Part shown: positions 1-10,745 of the stretch, one piece after another
How positions within the stretch are numbered: position 1 is the stretch's first letter
Layout: every line of letters starts with the position of its first letter
Assembly (NCBI RefSeq): GCF_002127325.2
Contig: NC_035433.2
Coordinates: forward strand, 17,100,611 to 17,164,610
Source of the DNA: Helianthus annuus
Lineage: Eukaryota; Streptophyta; Magnoliopsida; Asterales; Asteraceae
DNA length: 64,000 nt
Direction of reading: 5' to 3'
Position numbers and translations under genes: made by a program
The notes under the pieces: model-generated
Database searches by the model: none
Told to the model about the DNA's origin: nothing
The model's input: the letters and a program-made list of their open reading frames with translations, nothing else

Positions 1-133
1 ATCTAAATCAAACTCAGACACTAAATAAATAAAAGTAAAAAGCAACAACAAAGATTAATAGGAAAGCAATTGCATTCATTTATTCATGACATAAAATATC
101 AACAATTACATAACATACTGAACAACGAAACTT

Positions 134-469
134 TCAAATACAACAATAACAACAAGAATTAAGAAATTTTAGCTTCAACTCCATCGATTGCTGAACCTCT
201 CGATGTATATCCTTGAGCATCGCCATGAACCCCACGTCTCTATCACCGCACTCTGTATTTGCAACAACACAAAGGTTACGAATGGAAGTCGAAGGCATCG
301 ACATCAGGTTTCTGGAAACCTGCTCTCTCGTAAATAGACCAACATGCAGTCCATCAAAATATCTCTTCAGTTCTTGAATAGTAGCCCTATCCTCATACAC
401 CTGTTCCTCAATTTGCCAGATAAAGCGCTGCTTTAAATCATTAGACCCAGCAGAAGTGTAAGACGCCAT
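134..469 (-). CDS. Small hypothetical protein, left arm of a divergent pair
   Basis: I do not recognise this 111-residue protein. The chosen start reads MASYTSAGSNDLKQ; an upstream in-frame Met at 619 lies beyond the TATA box and is less likely. The middle is rich in charged residues and predicted helix (IEEQVYEDRATIQELKRYF), followed by a mixed segment with two cysteines and a Cys-rich tail (SCCYCCI). There is no signal peptide or membrane segment. A TATAAAAA box on the same strand lies at 544-551, about 75 bp before the start, and an AATAAA signal lies at 79-84, about 50 bp past the stop, so the unit has the layout of a compact intronless gene. It is transcribed away from the ORF at 884-1238. 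It could be a host gene or an accessory gene of a transposon. The function is unknown. Confidence 0.5.
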   Translation of the reverse strand: MASYTSAGSNDLKQRFIWQIEEQVYEDRATIQELKRYFDGLHVGLFTREQVSRNLMSMPSTSIRNLCVVANTECGDRDVGFMAMLKDIHREVQQSMELKLKFLNSCCYCCI

Positions 470-543
470 TTTAACTTTATATAATGGAAAGAATGTTAAC
501 TTCGTAGCAAAACGTAATGAAAAATAGGTGAAGTGGCAATGTG

Positions 544-785
544 TTTTTATAGTGAAATATCTAACAGCCCAAGATTCCAGATTTAAACTCATTGTACATT
601 TAAGAATCCAACCAAGCAAAACGTGTAAAACCTTTTCAAACCTTCATCGCTCTATGGGAAAACTATAAAATTAAATATAAAAAAACCCAAGGGACAAATT
701 TAAAGCTTCAAAGAAAAAAACAGGCTATCATAATTACAATTAACCTCTTCATTTACCATATACACGTGTTTTAAACACTATAAAA
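544..785. promoter_or_regulatory. Putative bidirectional promoter with two facing-away TATA boxes
   Basis: The minus-strand box TATAAAAA (544-551) and the plus-strand box TATAAAA (779-785) both sit in the context CACTATAAAA and point away from each other. A perfect CACGTG G-box core lies at 763-768, just before the plus-strand TATA box. Between the boxes the DNA is AT-rich and has no ORF. The shared TATA context suggests a coordinated or duplicated promoter. This is inferred from motifs only. Confidence 0.45.
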
Positions 786-883
786 CACCGATGATTAGTT
801 TGATTCAAAACATCAACAAATTGTCTTACAAATCACTGTCTGTCAAAAACAAATCAAAATCCATAAATCCAACAAAAATACTG

Positions 884-1238
884 ATGGCAAACAGATGCTT
901 CTTCCACTGGTCAGACACCAGCGATGTTAAAACACAATTCTCGATCTGGTCACTCAAAGAAAAAAAATTAGATGAAGACCTATACGAAAAAAATCGGCAT
1001 AATCAGTGACAATAATTACAACAAAACCTGGAACAACATAGCATTACTTGATGAAATCCTCCACTCTCCTCCATCAGATTTCCAGAAGAATGCAGAAGAG
1101 TTTCTGTCACAAGTACTAAAACAGGATCAGAAAATCTGCGACATGCTAAACGATCTAAAAAACAAAAGAGAGAATGAAATCACATGGAGAAAGGCGAGAG
1201 TATATGGAATCCTTGCAAGTATTAACTGTAGTGTGTAA
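884..1238 (+). pseudogene. Small hypothetical protein with one frame break in an A7 run
   Basis: Two overlapping plus-strand frames read as one gene interrupted by a single base. The first frame (start MANRCFFHWSDTSD at 884) runs to a stop at 1009. The second frame continues from about 990 with IGIISDNNYNKTWNN and ends at 1238 in a helical, charged tail. The frames cross in a run of seven A at 987-993; a run of six would leave one ORF of about 118 codons. A TATA box lies at 779-785, and AATAAA near 1329 is about 90 bp past the stop. No known domain is recognised. The break may be a real mutation or a homopolymer error. An earlier Met at 791 is only 6 bp after the TATA box and is unlikely to be used. 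Confidence 0.4.
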
Positions 1239-1477
1239 TAGCTCTCATGCATTTACATCTTTCTATGTATATGCTTTTAGTTTAATACTATCAATATGGA
1301 TGTTAACATACTCTAAAATGTGACTGTTAATAAAAACTATCAACACTATCAACACTTATTTCTTCACACATCAAATTAAATTAGTATAACTACAGTTAAT
1401 AAAAATAATGCACAAACCTGAAATGTAACTTTCCCATCAAAGAGGCTTACACATATAACTTTTCACGATGTTGCAAC

Positions 1478-4400
1478 TGTCACACCCACTCGTAGCGGAA
1501 GCGCAAGGTGTGATCTGATCGGTTCTAATTGCATAACAATATAAGTGAACATATGAAATGAATAAAACATGCTACAATGCCATTGCCATAATTGTTTCAA
1601 AAGAACACAACATACGTTAAGTGTACTGATTACAAACCATCAAATGAAAATAAGTTGTCATAGCTTCATACATCAAAATGTAAGTTCTAAAATGTTAAGG
1701 CTTTAACCACTATTTCACCGCAAAGGGGCGCTATATAACGGGCAAACCCTTCAAATGGTGGCATGGAGTCTTGATAATTGCTTTCTTGTCTGAAATATTT
1801 GCATGGTCCACTAATTTCCTGAAATGCATGTTAAGTTGAAAACATCAACAAAAGTTGGCGAGTTCATGCAGTTTAGTTGTATAAGATGTATCTTGTAAAA
1901 TGTGAGTTGTATAAAATGTATTTTTAAAATGTGAGTTGTATAAGATGAAAACCAGTATGTAAAGATCTAGTATGTAAAGCGTCAATGAAATCATTGATCA
2001 TTAATGTTTCGCGATGACAAGTGTGACGAAATAGGAAGCAATCCAAACCTAGATGATTTTGTGCTAACAACTATCGACTGGGACACAAACACACTTTTCT
2101 GTATGGGTCCACGACCAAGAGTGGGGCTCGCCAAAACCCATTAGATCTAACCCCTTTGTAACTAGGTCCAAACTGATTTAATGGTGCTTAGTTGTATAAC
2201 CCTATTCGCACATGATCTAAGGTGTTTCATTCCATGACTTAACATACAATTGAACATGTATTTTCCTCGATAGTTGTAAAGTTGTAAAACATTTAAATGA
2301 ATAGGGGACATGAACTCACAGAATTGCGTCCGTGAATTGTAAGTGTTGTGATCTCACGTGCGGTTGTCCTGAATAATGTCACGACCTACAAACATTCTAT
2401 ATTTGTTAGACACTTCGGTCTTTGTAATGACTTGTGTACAAGTCTTTTATCTTGAATATGTGTTAAGACTTGTATGTCTTTGTTATTCATTAAACTGTGT
2501 CTTAAATGTATTAACTGATAACTATTTAGTGTATATATTTCACCAAATATATATATTCTTGTATCTCGTGGGTTGTATCGTAGTTGTATAAATGCGTGTT
2601 CACCAAGTGTTAGGTGATGTGAGTGAATATATAGTTGTACGTATAGGAATACGTATGTCCGCATTGTTCATTATATGTGATCTTGTATTCTTAGAATATA
2701 TATACCTATATATTCTAAGATATATTTCATAAAAATATATAATCTTTACTTGGTAAAAAGGTATAAAAAATTATCTTAAAAATAATCTATTTTTAAGACT
2801 AGTTCTACAAATATAATTTTAGTCTTTCACTAAAATAATATGTTTTAGATGTTAAGAAATATATATGTATGTTTATATATTTCAAAAACAATACCTTTTT
2901 ATTAAGATAAACCATAAGTAATATATTTTGTATATTTGTAGAAAATATATAGTTACTTGTTCGGTTTAGAAAACGTAGTTTACCAAGTCTTTGATATATG
3001 ACATATTATAGTCCGGTATATTCATATAGTCTGTTTATTTGTCTGTAAGTTCGATTTGTCCATAAGTTGTGTCCGAATGCTCAGATCGTCCGTAACTTGT
3101 TTTTAAGGTGTATTTATATGTAGTCTTGTAAGACTTTAGTTGTAATGTGTCTTGTGTTTATTTGTACCATTGTATTAAAGTTCCTAACTTTCATATGTAT
3201 AACTAATACAATCAAATAACACATAGCACATAAGTTGTTAAGATAACTAAATATATATTTTCTCAAAAATATATATTTATATCTAGTTTTGCTTTTATAA
3301 AAACTATGCTTTCAAATCCTTTTATTCTAGTAAAGATTTTGTCAAAATGATAGTTTTTATAACATACGATTTTTAAGAAAAATGACCATATTTCCTTTGA
3401 AATATATACTTTGCCATGTTTAATAAAACATGTCTTTTTCTTTTAAAAATCACCAACAATTTACTCATAACATTTTTAGCAAAAACATATGAGATTTATA
3501 TCATAAACCTAACAAGATGAAATCATAAACATGTAGGGTTTTGTTATGATCATTACATATGTTTACTAGTTCAAAAACTATGCTTTACTTCTAGTTTTAT
3601 CAAACTTTTATACAAAACCCATCTTGTATGTTTCTTTTTACAATCTTGTAAAAGTATTATTTTTAGTGAAAAAAGCCTTATATACTTTAACAACATCAAA
3701 GATCATGATCATCCGTTAAACATTTTGTTTAATAAAACCCTTTTAACACTTTCATGTGTACTTGTTAGATCATGTTTTTAAACATCATCTAACAAGTTAT
3801 TCATATGATATTCATCAATACTAGATCAAATATGCAAGAAATAAGCTTTAAATCACAACATAAACAATCTTATATATCATGATTTTTATTGTGCTTCTTT
3901 GTATTTTCATCTTATTTTGTATGATTGTTTAGTTATAACTTGTTCTCTAAACAATAAATACATAAATAAGTATGAAAAAACGGATTTAGAAGGCTCACTT
4001 CTAGCACTTGTGTCTAGGGATGATCTAGATGATGATCAAAGCAAAGAAAAATGTTGATCTTGATGTTTGGAAGCTATTGAATGGAAGGAAAGGCTTGCTT
4101 CATCTTGTGGTTGCTTTAGATCCTCTTAAGATCCATGTAACTCCATCTAGATCATCAAAGAAATGCTAAAAGGTGAAGGTTTTTGGTGGGTGTTCTTGGC
4201 TAAGATGATGAAGGTTGAGAGAGTTTCTTAAGTGTGTGAAAGTAAGGTGTAAAATTGAGGTAAAGAGCTTTAGTGAATCAAGGTAACTTAGACGTAGTCT
4301 TTCACCAAGTTTCACCACTTGCACAATTGGTGAAAATATCTTAGATCTTTTACCAAGTGGGCAGGGGGTGGGGCCCACATGTAACCGTGAATTGTGGGGG

Positions 4401-5171
4401 GGGGGGTACCTTATGTTGTGAAAAAAAAAATTTCACTTGTTAAATGTGTTAGTTTTATTAGAAGGTTGTTAGGAAAAGCTTTGATGTATAAGGGATTCAA
4501 GTGTATCAATGTGTTAAGTGACCATAACTAGTCTAAAATGATCCAAATAATGTTAGATGGTCACTAAAAAAGGATTAGATATCGTTCGGATATTCATTTG
4601 GCATTGTTTCCGTTAGTCGTTAATTGAACGCTATGTAGGAATTGATGTGATTCTTGTTTTAGATGATACCCCAAGGTATGCTAATATGAATTCTAGGTTT
4701 AACGACACTTTTGTACATTGCATATAACTTAAAATGCTGATTTCTACAGAATTTCTGTGGAAAAGTATTGAAATTGTGACTTCTAGTGTTTTTCGGGCAG
4801 TTTTTAGTGTTATCGGACTTCGGAAATGTATTAAACCAAACCCTCGCATTCCTAGTTAGGGTTTAATGTATATTATATGTTGGACTTTCGTATGAGTCCT
4901 AAAGATGTCATTAAGATGGTTTCTGCGGATCCTATGTTTTTGTCAGCATACTAGTTCACTAAGTGCTATTCTAGTTGTTTCGATGCATTGTTTAAACTGT
5001 TTCAAATGTAATTAATAAAAATGAATCATGTGCATCAAAAATAAGTATTCCATGAGTATTCTAAGTGTATGTCATAAAATATGCAGTTCGGATGTTCAGA
5101 ACACATAATTGTATAGCTAAACATGGGTAATTTAAGTGTAAGAAAGTTACCGAAAAGTGGCAATTGTCACA
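1478..5171 (-). mobile_element. Solo LTR of a Ty3/gypsy-type element
   Basis: The 3694-bp segment begins TGTCACACCC and ends ATTGTCACA on the plus strand. It is flanked on both sides by the 5-bp direct repeat GCAAC (1473-1477 and 5172-5176), so it is a complete solo LTR left by LTR-LTR recombination. The ends match those of the other minus-strand gypsy LTRs in this window, and a GCGGAAGC motif lies 16 bp inside the left end. The interior is AT-rich and the short ORFs in it look like chance ones. No second copy of this LTR is present in the window. Confidence 0.85.
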
Positions 5172-5184
5172 GCAACAATCTATC

Positions 5185-5795
5185 TACACTTTCTATAAAA
5201 AGAGAAAACCAAGTGACATAAGAAAAAATGAGGTGAAACGTTGATGTGTGAAACAGAGTTTCAATGAAACAACAATGTTGGAACAATGATATTGGAACAA
5301 TGATATGTGTAAACAGAATCAACAAATGTTCGAACAAAGAACTGTAATCGTAGATTAACCGGCTCAATCATGAGAGCTATGCATTTGAGTGAGAGAGATA
5401 TGATCACAAATATGAGTGAGAGAGATGAATTGAAATTTGAATGTGGAGCCAGATTCATATATGTTATTTATAGGGAGCCAGATTCATATGCAGTTTGAAT
5501 TTTGAATTTGGAGTCATGATTTTTAATTTTGAATATGGGTAAAAGTTATGGACAGAGGTTTGAAGTGTGTATAAACAGTTGCCCTTTTGTATGTAGGCAG
5601 AGGTTTGAATTTTCAATAATGACCAGACCTCTGAAAGTATAGATGTGAGCTAGAACTTTGAAAATTAAAGTGATTTTATATATTAAGGTTTATGATGTAG
5701 TAATGACATAAGAAAAGCCTTGTTGGACAGCCTCTCTAGCTGTCAACTCGCTTTTCTTATCTCACTTGTTTTCTCTTTTTATAGAAAGTATAAAT
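5185..5795. repeat. Foldback element with about 42-bp inverted arms
   Basis: The arm at about 5185-5225 (core ACTTTCTATAAAAAGAGAAA) is repeated inverted at about 5753-5795 with only a few mismatches and one gap. The spacer of about 525 bp is AT-rich and has no supported gene. Near the right arm a smaller inverted pair (GACAGC ... GCTGTC) surrounds a short loop at about 5725-5745. The solo LTR inserted within 15 bp of the outer edge of the left arm. No clear target duplication was found, so the class is open. Confidence 0.5.
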
Positions 5796-6224
5796 AAATA
5801 TAGATTATATGGAACCAAATTTTTTCCCCCAGTTATCTTACTTTACTCATTCTATCTTTTGTTTTTTAGATATATCTAAACTCAAAATATAAATTATAGT
5901 AGTTAAAAATTTATTAATTTTTTTAATTTTTTTTTACCGGTGTACTACACGAATTTCTTCCGAGTTTGAGAAATAATACCTTGTAAAATTTAGACGTTCA
6001 AGTTTGTCAACCAATATTTACAACCTACAAAAATGTTTTAGAAAGAAAATTATTTAAAACAAATACAAATATTCAGATATATTAAAAGGCTAGCTTTAAT
6101 AATAAAAACTATTACTTTTATTTTCATTTTCAATATCTACATTCTCAAGATAACGGTAATAGTGCTGGCCAATTATTGGTTGGAATGAGCGGCTAAGGTA
6201 ATAGTGTCACTCCCCTATTGGCCC
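5796..6224. other. AT-rich intergenic DNA, no gene seen
   Basis: T- and A-rich sequence with short homopolymers. No ORF, RNA gene or repeat boundary could be supported. Confidence 0.5.
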
Positions 6225-6960
6225 AATAAATTTACGTTTTTATCCCGCTTTAAACTTACGATTTTTCTATCAGTTTAAAATTATGTTTTTACCCCCACAT
6301 AAAAATAAATTTACGTTTTTGCTCCCAGCTAAATTTTTAAATTTTCCCTCGGTTCAAAATTACGATTTTGCCTCGTTTAAATTTACACTTTTACAATTAG
6401 TTTTTTCCCTTAAAATTACGATTTTGCCATCAGTTCAAAATTATATCTTTACCCTCACTTGAAAATAAATTAACGCTTTTGCTTCAAGCTAAAAATTTCA
6501 ATTTTGCCCTTGGATCAAAATTACGATTTTGCCCCGTTTAAATTTACAGATTTGCCATTAGGTTTTTTTCTCACAACTACGTTACGATTTTGCTCTCAAC
6601 TTAAATTTACATTTTCTCCATCGTTTTTGTTTGTTTTCCTGGTTAAATTACAATTTTGCCCCTAGTGTAAAATTACAGTCATGCCAGCAGCTGCCTGACA
6701 CCCCCCATTGGTCCATTTAATTTATGATTTTATCCTTGAATTAAAATTATGATTTCGCCCTCAGTTAAAAATTACGTTTTTCCCTTCGTTTTAGTTTTTT
6801 TTTTTTTTTGAAAAACTATAAAAGTTTTCTATTTTAATTGGTTAACTCCATTTAATTTTTCCCGTCTCAAGGAGCTGCCTAACACTCGCTCATTAGTCCT
6901 GAAAAATTACAGTTTTGCCCTGAGCCGAAATTTACTGTCTAATCATCGTTTTAGTTTTTT
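6225..6960. repeat. Degenerate periodic T-rich array
   Basis: About 20 diverged units of 25-40 bp share the pattern AAAATTACGATTTTGCCC followed by a short variable linker, with a longer spacer where a TTGGTCC motif recurs. The array is non-coding. Similar arrays occur in plant intergenic DNA and may be remnants of a transposon end. Confidence 0.55.
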
Positions 6961-7849
6961 CCTAGCAAAATTATAATAGTACTTTTTTAATTGATTGAGA
7001 ATTATTCGGCTATCGCCCCGCAATGCGGGCGAAGCAACTAAGAGAAAACTTGTGTTGTAAAAATTAGTGAGGACAATTAACCTACGTGAGAGAAATCTTT
7101 ATTCGATTCGAATGGATTTGTGGAGTGTGCAATTTCTAGAACTCTTGCAAAATCTTAGGACCATAATGAACACGAAAATAAGATGTGTCAAGCTAGGAGT
7201 AGATTTTTATGTAATCATTCATTCTCGTCTACCTTAAACAACAGTTAGTTCAAGAACATTAAGTCTAGTAACAATTTGAAGACTAAAGCAAATAATTAAA
7301 GTTACAACCTACATATCCGATGTAAGATTCAATCTTCAAGGTTTCATCCGATTTATTTTTTGCATTTTTATGGATCCCTACTCATGATGGTGATTCTTGG
7401 GAAAATTAGTTAAATATTTGTGTGTAAAATACTTTGGACACAAATCATTACTAGTAGAAAACCTCTGCGATGCGGCGACGACGATAATTTATAACCTGGT
7501 GCTCGTTTTTTGTTAGTTTATCAATCTCTTGATGTATTGTATTGTACTCAAACTGAAATGTAATTAGGTGACATAAAATAACACTTATGCCCATAGTTTG
7601 TCTTGTATAAATATTAATATATTATACATACTTGGATCCATCCTTGGTTTTCAAAAGCGCGCCTTAGGCGTATTCAAGTGCAAAGTACAAAGGTCGGCGC
7701 CTTGTGTATAGTGAAGCACGGCTAAAATAGGAAGCACAATTTTGAGGACTTTTCAATCCTAAGGTGCCTACCTTGTGTGCCAAGCATGTTTTCATGCATT
7801 AAAATGTTGTGCAAATTAGTTTTTTGGGTTAAGAAATGGATTTCACGCT
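6961..7849. other. Intergenic DNA with short palindromic CCCGCAATGCGGG-type motif
   Basis: No gene is supported. A GC-rich inverted repeat (CCCGCAATGCGGG) lies at about 7017-7029 in otherwise AT-rich DNA. The part at about 7650-7800 has the GCGCC/AGGCGC-rich character of a common plant dispersed repeat. Confidence 0.35.
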
Positions 7850-7985
7850 AATGTGGGGCTAGCTCATTTGGTAGAGGCTCTTGCCTCTTAGTAGAAGGTC
7901 TTGGATTCAATCTCAAGCAAAGAGTAGATCAGGATATATTTGGTGTAATTTAGGGTATGTAAACTTTGCCATTCGAAAAAAAAAT
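7850..7985 (+). mobile_element. tRNA-derived SINE-like unit
   Basis: A pol III A-box-like stretch (TAGCTCATTTGG, about 7860) is followed about 40 bp later by a B-box-like stretch (GGATTCAATCT), as in a degenerate tRNA head. A tRNA-unrelated body of about 70 bp and an A-rich end (about 7975-7985) follow. This is the order expected for a plant SINE. The boxes deviate from consensus at one or more positions and no target duplication was found. Confidence 0.45.
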
Positions 7986-8973
7986 CATTTTTACGTTATC
8001 TTGATGCTTAAAAGTAGAAATATTAAAGCATCTATAAAAAAAATGCAAGTTATATTTAATACACACATATCCTTAAAATTAAAAGATTTATTTATACACT
8101 AACATCCTCGATAGCCAGTTCTGGCATGTCGTGTCACACCCCGAAATTATCAGAGCATTGGCGTGACTGGACTGGTATCTTCATTGCACAGCGGAAGCAA
8201 ATAATTTAGATCTTTTAGAAATTGAACGCCCACTAAGTACTCGACTCTTCATGATTCTCCTATTCCAACCATGCCTTGTCTTAGAAATGCAACCTGAGAA
8301 AGAAACATGCGAAAAATCAACATAAAGTTGAGAGAGTTCATAGTTTGTTTGTAAAAGATTTGAAATAAATCTTTTGAGTTGTGAAAGATTTGAAATAAAT
8401 CTTTGGAATAACCGGTTTTTGAAATAGTATTGAGAAAACGAATCAAAAATCATTTTCTTGCCCAGTTATATGAAGACTTTGCATTTGTAATGATCTATGA
8501 TCGTAAAACCATGTATTTGTAAAGTATGTATAACCGTCAATGTCCACCCTGACTTTGACTCTATGCCCGTATAATCCTATACTTTGAATTTATATAAAAC
8601 ATGGTTTTAATTTTGTATAAATCAAGCGTTTTGTTAGTGTGTATGATAAAAATCCCTAGTATGTAGCAAATAAGGAAATAAAGAGATCACCAATGGTTTG
8701 CAAGGCCATTGATATGTGTGGTGTGCAGTAGGAAGACTCAAACCTAGCGGATTTTGCGTTGGGCACAAAGTCACCCCGAGGTCCGTTCTGCTGGGCCTGG
8801 GGCTGGGCTCGCTACACCCAGATAGATCTACCGCTACTGTCCCTCGGTCCTACAATGAGGATTAATGGCCTCAAGTTGTGCCTACCCACTCACATGATCT
8901 AAGTAGTAACCCTCCTTACGCTAACCATACCATGTAAAAAGTATCCGTAATTACTGTAACATATATTCCACCC

Positions 8974-9060
8974 CAGCCACCCTGGCTGAACCTCCCCAGC
9001 CACCCTGACTGAACCTCCCCAGCCACCCTGGCTGAACCTCCCCAGCCACTAACGCTGACT
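8974..9060 (-). repeat. 23-bp hairpin minisatellite in LARD LTR
   Basis: Three to four tandem units each contain CAGCCA-CCC-TGGCTG, a perfect 6-bp stem with a 3-base loop. The second unit has TGACTG, which becomes a G-U pair in minus-strand RNA, the sense strand of the element. The fourth unit is degenerate. The same array lies in the right LTR at about 15106-15195. Confidence 0.7.
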
Positions 9061-10550
9061 CCCTAGTTATGAAATATCATTCACATTTCGAAAATACGCA
9101 TTTGTTTTGTAAAAACCGGTATGTTTAGTATAAACCTTTCGTAATCATTTGAGTTCCTCGAAATCCATTCGTGATATGATTTAGAAATACGAGTTTTGCG
9201 TTTGTTCAAAACTTTGTATGTCCTTGTAAAACGTGCTTGTCTAAAAATATACAGTCTTTGTTTGTCGAAAACTTTGTATGTCTTGAAAAGCGTGCATATC
9301 TTTCCACCCCGAAAACATTTACAAAAATGTAAAACAGTAAAAAGTGGGGGTTATGAACTCGCCTGAATATTCCTTGTGCAAAGCTAGCTAATTACGACTT
9401 CGATGATGTCGTTTCCAAGACTTGACTTGCTAGCGTGCATTCTACAATATTCCTAACACGGAATACCTAATAAGTTTCTAAATAAACGCAGTATCTAAAC
9501 TACGTGTCATCGAGCTCTACCGAAACGATTCGATGGTAAGTTATTGACTTAACGGAAATGAGTAAGTTATACTCGTTTAGTTTCGCTTAATGTCGTACGT
9601 AATCAATAAGTCTCGAAAAGACTTGATTCTCGAGAGATTTAAAAACAAATAAATATTTATATAAAAATATAAATATGTTGTTGTAATTGCGTTAGCCGTC
9701 TCGAGAAGTCGTATGTGTATAAAAGAATATTTATACGAAAATAGTATATGACAAGCTCGTATTATCTATCGCGTTTGATATATGAAGTAAATATATAAAC
9801 TATATTTACTTTGTAAAACGAATAAGCGTCGTTTGAACTTTGAAATAAGGAAATAAATTATATTTATCCTCACAAAAGAAGTCATATTGCTCGATTGTTA
9901 AAATAAATATACAATATATTTATTTTTATGAAAAGGGTCGTGTTGTTTGCCGTTTGAAGTAAATACATCAACTATATTTATGTTATAAGACGAAATCATG
10001 TCGTTTGATATTTGGAATAAATATAAACTATATTTATTTTCGTGAAATGGCTTCGTATTGTTCGATGTTTGAGATAAATATATTTATTTTTATAAAATGT
10101 TTTCGTGTTATACGAAAGTTTGAAATAAATGTAAACTACATTTATTTTTTATAAAATAGTTGTCGTAAAAAATTCCGAATCGTCGCTTTCGTGATGTGGT
10201 GAAATGTCGTTGAAAGTAATATATACCTGTATTTTGTTTTATAAAAAACCATTTGTAGTCGATCGGTTCTGCTTCATTTTATAATAGAACGTAACTATTT
10301 TTCGGATTTTCTCGAAAAACAGGCAGAGTTTCCTCTGTTTTTGGACGGCCCCGACAACCCAAGTTGTCGCTATTTTTCAAATTTCAATCACTATTCAATC
10401 AATAAAATATAAATGTTCGTAAAATTGCCAAAGTATAGACTAAACACTAAACCGTTCGTGTGAGCTCGATTTCACATATGTAATAAAAATAACGTATTTG
10501 CCGTTAAAACTTTACCAAGTCTCTCACATTGTGACGTTATGCCGAACATG

Positions 10551-10745
10551 TTGACTGAGTTAACCGGGTCAACCGGGTTGACCCGCTGAGTCGACTCGCC
10601 ACGTTGACTCGGTTGACCGAGTTTGACTGGGTTGACCCGAGCCGTGCTAAAACTGGATCTGATCGCGTTGACCGAGCCGTTGAACGCTTGACCTGCTGTT
10701 GACTTTGTTTGACTGAACTCGAACCGAGTTGATTGATTATTGACC
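10551..10745. promoter_or_regulatory. Cluster of TTGACY (W-box core) motifs in LARD LTR
   Basis: Eleven TTGACC/TTGACT cores plus one inverted GTCAA lie within 195 bp, embedded in a repetitive GTTGACCGAG-like sequence. TTGACY is the binding core of WRKY transcription factors. The cluster is repeated in the right LTR (16695-16889) and, in diverged form, in the plus-strand relative at about 51529-51637. Relative to the predicted TATA box it lies inside the transcribed part of the LTR. Binding is not shown by sequence alone. Confidence 0.5.

Noticed and set aside
984..996. Programmed frameshift in the small plus-strand gene
   Set aside because: The needed change is +1 in a plain A7 run with no stimulatory structure seen. 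A simple indel or sequencing error is more likely.
2376..2664. Overlapping ORFs of 71 and 92 codons on opposite strands in the solo LTR
   Set aside because: AT-rich chance frames in an LTR, with no recognisable protein features.
8249..8446. 65-90 codon minus ORFs near the LARD LTR end, repeated at 14374-14586
   Set aside because: They are kept only because the LTRs are near-identical. The diverged relative at 53500-53750 does not preserve a long frame in the same way.
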